A model generated the notes under the pieces. The model worked only from the letters and a program-made list of their open reading frames with translations, was not told where the DNA came from and did no database searches. From Haemaphysalis longicornis (lineage: Eukaryota; Arthropoda; Arachnida; Ixodida; Ixodidae): 64,000 nt of DNA. This document shows positions 57,777 through 64,000 of this stretch, in pieces; within the stretch, counting starts at the first letter, position 1, and each line of letters begins with the position of its first letter. The position numbers and the translations under genes were made by a program. The stretch is taken from NCBI GenBank assembly GCA_013339765.2, contig CM023457.1:53779745-53843744 (forward strand), given 5' to 3'.

Positions 57777-58010
57777 CACCACAGCTCCGAAAATACGACT
57801 GATGCGGACGAAGATAAAAGGAAGAAACCATGGGACCACTTTCGTACGTTACATTCTAATTTGTGTTTCTTAGTGAAAGTGGGGCCCAGGATGTGGGTAA
57901 TTATTTTCACTTTCGGTAACAATATCTAGCGGCAGCGGCTTAGAAACAGAAGAAACACCCTTGGTATGCGTTTGTTACTATTCCCTTATTTTTGGGTGTG
58001 GTCTACAATA
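57777..58010 (+). pseudogene. Exon-like unit B, paralogue of unit A
   Basis: Acceptor catttgcag, then frame HHSSENTTDADEDKRKKPWD...LCFLVKVGPRMWV, with a stop where unit A stays open. Later segments (cccttattttt, ttggtatgcg) align with unit A DNA. About 2.4 kb separates the units, so this is a tandem duplication. Confidence 0.4.
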
Positions 58011-58019
58011 GGTGGAACA

Positions 58020-59680
58020 CCAGAGATAAATACCCCAACAAGCGAAGAACAGTTTTCTATTTTGATTGCGGCCACTATTTTTTTAATTATTCGAATAAAG
58101 CTGCCACCCGCTGAACGTCACAAAAACCTTTGTGTTACAAATGTTTCGCCCAACTATAAAAAAACTTCAACAATTTGACATATTTATTCCGCTTAGGGCC
58201 AGAGAGAAACAACACAATTACGGTGGTTTATGGAAACAATAGCACCCAAAACGATGGGTTGCTGTTGCTTGTTTTTCGTTTCTCTAAAATTTACAGAACT
58301 AAAACTAAAGGAAGTGCGACAAGCGATACATAAAACAGGCAGACGGACACGAGATGGCTCCGACCTCGATTTGTCGCTAGGTAGTTCCCTGTGTGCGCCA
58401 TCTGTGCCGGTATAAACTGGACGAGTTAGCAAACTCGGGCGGCACTACTACAGTGAACTAGAATACCAAGTATTCTAGTTCACTGTAGGCACTACCATGT
58501 CAATATCAAAGTTGCTTGAAATTCGAATGCATCTGTTCGCATTCACAACTCCTAATAAAACAACAGGTGGCAAAGAACAGAAGGCCCGCCACATTTTACT
58601 AAATAATCTCGTAACTCAGGAATTTCAAGTTAGAGAGTAAAATGAAGAACCAATTCGTTGACCAAGCGGCTGTTATGGCTTAATCGATATCATAAAAATA
58701 CCTCTAAAAACATAGTACCTTGAAGGAACAAACCTTTTTTTAAAATAAAACATAAACAGTTAATATGAATGACTTATTTAAGTAATTGTGCGTAGTTAAA
58801 TGGAGCGCGTAAATAGAATGCGTCCTTTGGCATCAATGTTGCTGCGGTGCTCACCGATTTTTCAAAAAAAGGTTTTTATTACGCAGTTTTGTCTGTCTAG
58901 TTGGGTCCTCCTTATGTCATGCCTCATGACATGCACTGCATAAAATCAAGACTACAGGGCATCGGAGCATTGTGAAATAACGAGCAGTACAAAACTTTTC
59001 CAAGGTTCTGCGATATGTAAATACATGGAGCAAAATGCAAGGACGCTCTTTTGGATCTTTTACGTCGTTGTAAGAGGCATTGTTGTGTTGTTGTTGTCTT
59101 CAATTTTTATTTTCAGAATGCACTATATAGGGCGCTTTTTTTTCTACGTTGTTGCTTACTTCGTGCCACGGATACTGCTAAAGGCTACTATACTGAATTC
59201 CGCGTTCCGTTTGAAGCGTTGCTTTATCGGACTAGAAAGCGGTCCTGTGTAAGAATAAAACACCTGAGGCGAAACCCGACAAGTACGTGTGAAAAAAAAA
59301 ACGAAATCCAGTGTCACTCCTGTGAAATTTACCAAAACATTGTTAACTGACTTCGCTAGGCTGGCGGCACCGCCTGTGGTGGCGGGGATCACTCACGCCG
59401 CCATTCGCCGCTGTATGTACATACTCCAAGCTGGCCCACGGAGACCTGGCAGTTTATATGTGCATATATGTTTGGTAGTAGTGCGCCGCGTGCCATGGAG
59501 CTCTAGCGGAGTTTCGGCAACAGCGTTTCCTTGTGATCGCAATCTTGGAATCACGCCTATCTCAAAACGCACGCCTTTCAGGTTACAGTCTTGCTTTTCG
59601 AAAATGGCGTGCCTTCAACAAGATTACTTTTAGCTTTGAGGAATGACGTTACAATTATACTCCATAATTAATGTCAATTG
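58020..59680. other. Intergenic
   Basis: An inverted 17-base pair gaatacc/tattctagttcactgta lies around 58450-58490 (ctacagtgaactagaata with its complement). No gene. Confidence 0.4.
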
Positions 59681-59682
59681 CA

Positions 59683-62310
59683 GGGAACGAATACGTAGCG
59701 GCCATTGTACAAAGTGAAGGTTTGCCTTTAACCGTCATTGCCGGCTACACACCACCCCCGAAAAACGTTAGATAGTGGCCGTTTGGAGAGTATCCGTCGC
59801 CACCTCCGCATACTCAATGGTGATTTTAATGCGCATCACTCGTAATGGGGTAACCGTAAAAAAAACTATTAAAGCGCACCGCTTATTACACATTGCTTAC
59901 CAGTATGGCATGACTGTACTAAATACCGGAGAACCAACGTTTTTCTGTGGAGGCGTTTCAACTGCTGTGGACATCACAGTGGTTTGCTCACCACTGCGTT
60001 CCAAAATAAGCTGGCCTGTCCACATTGAATTTGATTGCAACGACTACGTCCGTACCTACATAACACTGGACGGTGTTCCAGCTGGTCGTCCAACACATGA
60101 CGTCCGATTGTCAAACTGGGATGTTTTCACCACAACAGTCCAAGTGGGCCTGAGCTCAATGTGGTCCTACGATGACTTAGTAAGAGCGATGGCCACGGAG
60201 CGCAAAACGAGCACGAATACTCGCATATTACCGAAGTCATACTCTGTCCTCGACGCCGTGTTTGAAAGGCTTCATGCCATACGCCGGAGAACAGAAAGAG
60301 GAGCGCGTAAAACATTGGCACCTGAAGACATTCGACAATCCAGGCGTGTGCACCAGCGCATTCAGAGGAACATGTGTAAATTGGCTAAGCGCGAGTGGAA
60401 ATGTTTCTGCTCAATGTTAGACCCCAGGGGGCCGCTTCTGCGAATATCGAGCCTAGTCAGAAATTTCCGCACACCACCGACATGTGTCCACCCATTTAGT
60501 TCAATTTTCTTGCGTACCGATCCCACACCCTTAGACGTCGCTGAGATGTTCTGTTTAAAAAATGCAGCCGTATCAACATCACCTCCGTCGCTTCCTTTCC
60601 CGGCTATCGCACGCCCACAAGGTCAGACGCCCCGTATGAATGACACTTTTACAATGTCTGAAATTGCCATGGCTTTATCCTCGGTTAACAAGACTTCTTC
60701 CCCTGGCCTAGATGGCATAACATATACTGCTCTGCCTCATCTGGGAGATGCGGGAAAGAGATTTATCCTGGTCATTTTCAACCAATCTTAGACGACCGGT
60801 CGTCTTCAGCTAAGGTTGAAGACTGCGCGTATTGTGTCCATAATGAAAGCAGGAAAAGATTCCACAGACATTCAGTCGTACCGGCTATCGCGCTTTTGAG
60901 CTGTGTAGGCAAGCTGATGAAAAAACGGCGCTGCTTTCGAATATATGGTATTTAAGTACCAGAAATATTTGCCGCCCCAGATGTCTGGTTTCCAAAAGGG
61001 AAGGAGCAGTATCAATGATGTCATCTCCCTTGCATATTGCATTAAGCGCGAAAAAGCACTGCTTAACACCGCCATAGCGGTGTTTCTAGGCATCAAGGCT
61101 GTGTATGGCTCTGTCACGCATGACGCTATCCGCTTTCAAATGGGTTCATTGGGACTTGGTGGCCGTAAGTATGACTGGCTGGCGAATTGTCTTTTTGTCA
61201 GAAGCAACTTTATGACCACCTCTGATGGCGACACAACAAAGCACAGCGTAAATCGTGGCGTTCTGCAAGGTGGAGTATTAAGTCCAGCACTTTTTAATAT
61301 CTCCATAATCGGCTGTGAAAAGAGTTTGCCACGTCCTGTCTCGATTTACACATACGCTGATGATATTTGTATATGATGCTCCGGGCGCAATCGGAGTGTG
61401 ACCCGTGCGAAGCTTCAGCGGGGAATAGATTGGATCTCAGCGTTCCTCGCGGCACGTGGACGCGAAACATCAACTACAAAATCAGCTGTCATTTCTTTCA
61501 CGAAGGGAGGCGTTACACGGTACGAGCTCCCTGCTATGGGGATCCCATTACCGCAGTCCGAAAATCACAAATTTCTCTGCGTCAAATTTGACAGATAGAC
61601 ACCACACATTCGCTGTTCGAAAGAAAAGTTTTAATCATTTTTAAACATCTTCCGAGTGCTTTCTAGTAACACTGGCGGCTCCACAGTTTACTCACTTCTT
61701 CACCTCTACGACGCTCTCTGCGAAGGTCTGCTATGTTACAGCCTTCCTGCTTTGTATCCTCCCTCAGCAGGAAATCTCAAGGCTTTGAAAAGCTTGCAGG
61801 CGCGCACACTGCGCGTTTGTACCAACCGCCGCGCGGCTAGCACCGCGCAAGCTTTCTACCACACAGAAGCGTCACCGGCGCCTTGGATTGCCCGTCCTCA
61901 TACGTTTGCCGTCTGTTCATCACTGGCCTCTGCGAAATGAATGAAGGCATGAAGTATTCTTACGCTCCCTTTATGATTGGTAACTAGGAAAATGATCCTG
62001 CTCTCACGTTTAAGCCGTATCAATGGCCACCGTCTTAGCGTCCATCACCAATGCAACGTCACGACTGCGATCGTGCCCTAGGACCCGTCAGCCATTGCTT
62101 TACCACGCCGGTCTCGATTCGGCAGCTCGTTAGTACAGCCGAGCCGCCCTAACCTTCCGGGACTGAAGAAGTTCTACGACCAAGATCCTTCTTTGGGTTT
62201 CGCGCTGTTTTAAAGCCAGTCTCGCATCTGCGCAATCACCAACCAAGCGCACCACTATATACAACATCGCCAGCAGGATCTCCCAGAACGCATCCCAGAG
62301 CCATGACGTG
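59683..62310 (+). pseudogene. LINE with APE endonuclease and YADD reverse transcriptase
   Basis: The endonuclease is degenerate: LTVIAGYTPPP (about 59735), then NGDFNAHH (59816-59839) followed by an in-frame stop. The 338-codon frame 59775-60791 includes VDITVVCSPL, the linker and SSPGLDGITYTALPHL. RT continues at 60945-61376 with MSGFQKGRSSINDV, GVLQGGVLSPALFNI and TYADDICI. The thumb is at 61656-61940 (LLCYSLPALY, LQARTLRVC). No RNase H was found. Clade is I/R1/Jockey group; I cannot refine it. Several stops show it is dead. Confidence 0.82.
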
Positions 62311-62369
62311 TACATGGCTTAACAGTGTGTACTGTTGGGCCAAGCGCCGCCCTTGGGAGAGTGGGTAGT

Positions 62370-62450
62370 TCGTTTTAAAAGTAAATTAAGCGCAAAAAGG
62401 AACACAGACACGACAAAACGACAAGACGAGCGCTCGTCCCGTCATTTACT
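62370..62450 (+). repeat. Dispersed-repeat-like segment
   Basis: Contains aaaaggaacacagacacgac and agacgagcgctcgtc, a composition often repeated in tick DNA. It is also locally palindromic (gacgagcgctcgtc). Confidence 0.35.
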
Positions 62451-62598
62451 TGTGTCGGTATTACGCGTGGTGTACATGTTTCTATGTGTACAGGGCCGTC
62501 AAAAAGGCAGCCTTTGTTCCTCTCGGTTGCACCACCACTCTAGATTCTCAGGAACATTCTCCTGCCGCAACCATGTCAAGTAACACATTTGCTTCGTT

Positions 62599-62741
62599 AT
62601 GTACAGTCGGCGAAACGCTTCTCTACAACGCGCGACCGGCATGCGCCGGACTGCGCGGGAGACATCTAGTGATAACGCCTGGTTTGAGACCGGCAGAATG
62701 TGAGCATGCGCGACCTGCATCAGCGCGACGGCTGCTTCCAT
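62599..62741 (-). repeat. Dispersed coding-like repeat, copy 1
   Basis: The minus frame 62741-62499 reads AAVALMQVAHAHILPVSNQA then DVSRAVRRMPVARCREAFRR. The same sequence is at 63720-63861 in plus orientation. It is probably a piece of a transposable-element protein. Confidence 0.6.
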
Positions 62742-63240
62742 TGACTTCCGTACAGTCTTTCGCCGTTAGAAGTGCTGCCTACACTGATTGGCCGGGAAAC
62801 AATAGTAGAGATTAACAATTGTTAGCACAGCGTTGGCTGCGTTTAACTACGTGCTATGCTTAATTTTCGCGGCGCCTTACACAATCTAGAAAGGAATTTC
62901 TTATTTTTTAGCCGAAAACGCATCGCTTCCGGTGTTCAAGAGTGACTAGATATCGGTAAGTGATGGCTTTCACAGTGCATTAAGTGTTGTGGCGTTAGCC
63001 CGTCAGCAGTGACGGGCAAAGCCGAGCGCAGAAACCGGATGATGGTGCACGCGGACCGGTACTTATGCAGCGTATTGACAGAAGGATGACGCAATGAACA
63101 GCTGTGCGCTAAAGCTAATGCAGACGAAAAAAATGGCAGCATGTCCACTCCGTGGATGATGGCGAGGGTGCGGAGTACGGGGACTCGAAATGACATCCAA
63201 GTTGCGCCCGAGTGACATCCGATTTGCGCCCCGACCGTCA

Positions 63241-63311
63241 TTCGATTTGAGCCGTGAGTTGCCACCTTGATTATTCCCTAAATGAAACTGCAACTCACGG
63301 CTCAAATCGAA
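63241..63311. repeat. Perfect 22-bp hairpin
   Basis: ttcgatttgagccgtgagtt+gc at 63241-63262 and its exact complement at 63290-63311, with a 27-nt loop. Confidence 0.85.
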
Positions 63312-63329
63312 TTTCGCTTGATTTCCTCC

Positions 63330-63610
63330 TGATGGTGGTGTGCGCACGGATGGACGCGGACGGACATTCTGCGATCCTAAGGTACTCCGCACCGTTACAC
63401 GCGGGGGAGTAAGCCGTTTGACTCTCGGGTACTAGCTCACGGTCGAAGCCCCAGTGGGTAAGATGACTGACACTAACTCTGTCTGGTCTACCAGACATAG
63501 GCTCCAATCCTGCCGGTGCCTGCGGGATTTTTTGCGATTGTAAGTGCTATGCGCATGGATGCGGATGGGCATTGTCCGTTCCTAAGGAACTCCGAACCTA
63601 AAGCTCGCAC
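63330..63610 (+). repeat. Two diverged direct repeats
   Basis: 63335-63395 and 63545-63600 share gcgca(c/t)ggatg(g)acgcgga.gg, then cct(a)aggt/aactccg.acc. The tRNA-like stretch is between them. Confidence 0.5.
63440..63521 (+). repeat. tRNA-like SINE head (degenerate)
   Basis: agtgggtaagatgac as an A-box-like region and GGCTCCAATCC as a B box two changes from consensus, followed by a T-rich stretch. Does not fold as a tRNA. Confidence 0.35.
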
Positions 63611-63719
63611 AGTGCACGCTAAGGCGGGTAATCTCCGCACTTGTTTTTTGTCCCTGCATCGCAGGCATGCAGCGCTTATTCCGGTCAAAGAAGGCGCGGA
63701 AGCCAAGGCGACGGGCAGG

Positions 63720-63861
63720 AGAGACGCAGACATCGCGCTAATACGGGCCGCGCATGCTCACATTCTACCTATCTCGAACCAGCGTTACCTCTAGGCGTCT
63801 CCCGCGCAGTCCGGAGCACGCCGCTCGAGCGTTATAGACAAGCCTTTTGCCGACTGTACAT
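63720..63861 (+). repeat. Dispersed coding-like repeat, copy 2
   Basis: The plus frame reads DADIALIRAAHAHILPISNQ then a stop. Past a shift it continues to the same end as copy 1 (ccgactgtacat). It pairs with 62599-62741 in inverted orientation. Confidence 0.6.
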
Positions 63862-64000
63862 GTTCAGCATACTAAAGAGAAATCCCTCTTGTTATGAATC
63901 AGCCCACCGCTTTGCATCAAGCTTTGTGCAGCACTCCTCGGCTGTGTGACGAAGCTCCCACTACGTGCGCCTTTCGAGTAGGCCTCCCTGTCGGTGACTC

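Overview
This is a gene-poor, repeat-dominated stretch of an animal nuclear genome, most likely a hard tick (Ixodidae). The reasons are tRNA-derived SINEs resembling the tick Ruka family, several I-clade non-LTR retrotransposons with an RNase H domain, short interspersed hAT- and TTAA-type DNA elements, long (GATT)n/(GATC)n arrays, and a candidate secreted-protein gene. No bacterial-type operon, rRNA or intact tRNA gene was seen. The species call is inference.

Layout. 1-6588 is unique-looking non-coding DNA. 6589-7856 is (AT)n with a 155-bp foldback and a small LTR element of about 190-bp LTRs (minus strand). 7862-8829 (-) is a CR1-like LINE relic. 9347-12651 is a 3.3-kb hAT-like element with 8-bp target duplications, carrying a SINE relic and a nested 1.1-kb TTAA element. 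13447-14655 (-) is the best host gene, a low-complexity Lys/Gly-rich and RG-rich protein. 14760-23590 is mostly intergenic with SINEs and minisatellite elements. 23600-24712 (+) is a decayed I-clade LINE. 24908-26226 (+) is a young LTR retroelement with PBS, PPT and 4-bp target duplication whose interior is a fragment of a cellular sorting nexin 5/6 mRNA. 26889-29072 (-) is an I-clade LINE split by a second TTAA element. 30926-31790 is a (AATC)n array. 34825-35997 (+) is a 5'-truncated RNase H LINE with poly(A) and 10-bp target duplications. 36098-44215 (-) is a Tx1/L1-like LINE interrupted by a nearly full-length 5.44-kb I-clade LINE. 44576-44728 is a solo LTR. 44733-46410 holds two LINE 3' fragments. 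46612-46886 is a tetranucleotide array, 47455-51270 (+) is another I-clade LINE, and 53143-58010 has a TATA box, a signal-peptide exon and duplicated, partly decayed exon-like units. 59683-62310 (+) is a LINE with endonuclease and YADD reverse transcriptase, and the end of the window holds an inverted pair of a dispersed coding-like repeat.

The main result is the LTR element at 24908-26226. It has the structure of a mobilised retroelement and near-identical LTRs (2 differences seen in 245 positions), but no gag or pol. It carries an intronless first part of SNX5/6: 5' leader, start codon and most of the PX domain. This is a retrotransposon-mediated gene capture. The other useful theme is dated nesting: Tx1 LINE before I LINE, I LINE before TTAA element, SINE before RNase H LINE, and hAT element before TTAA element. 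Each is supported by target duplications or by a reading frame that resumes across the insertion.
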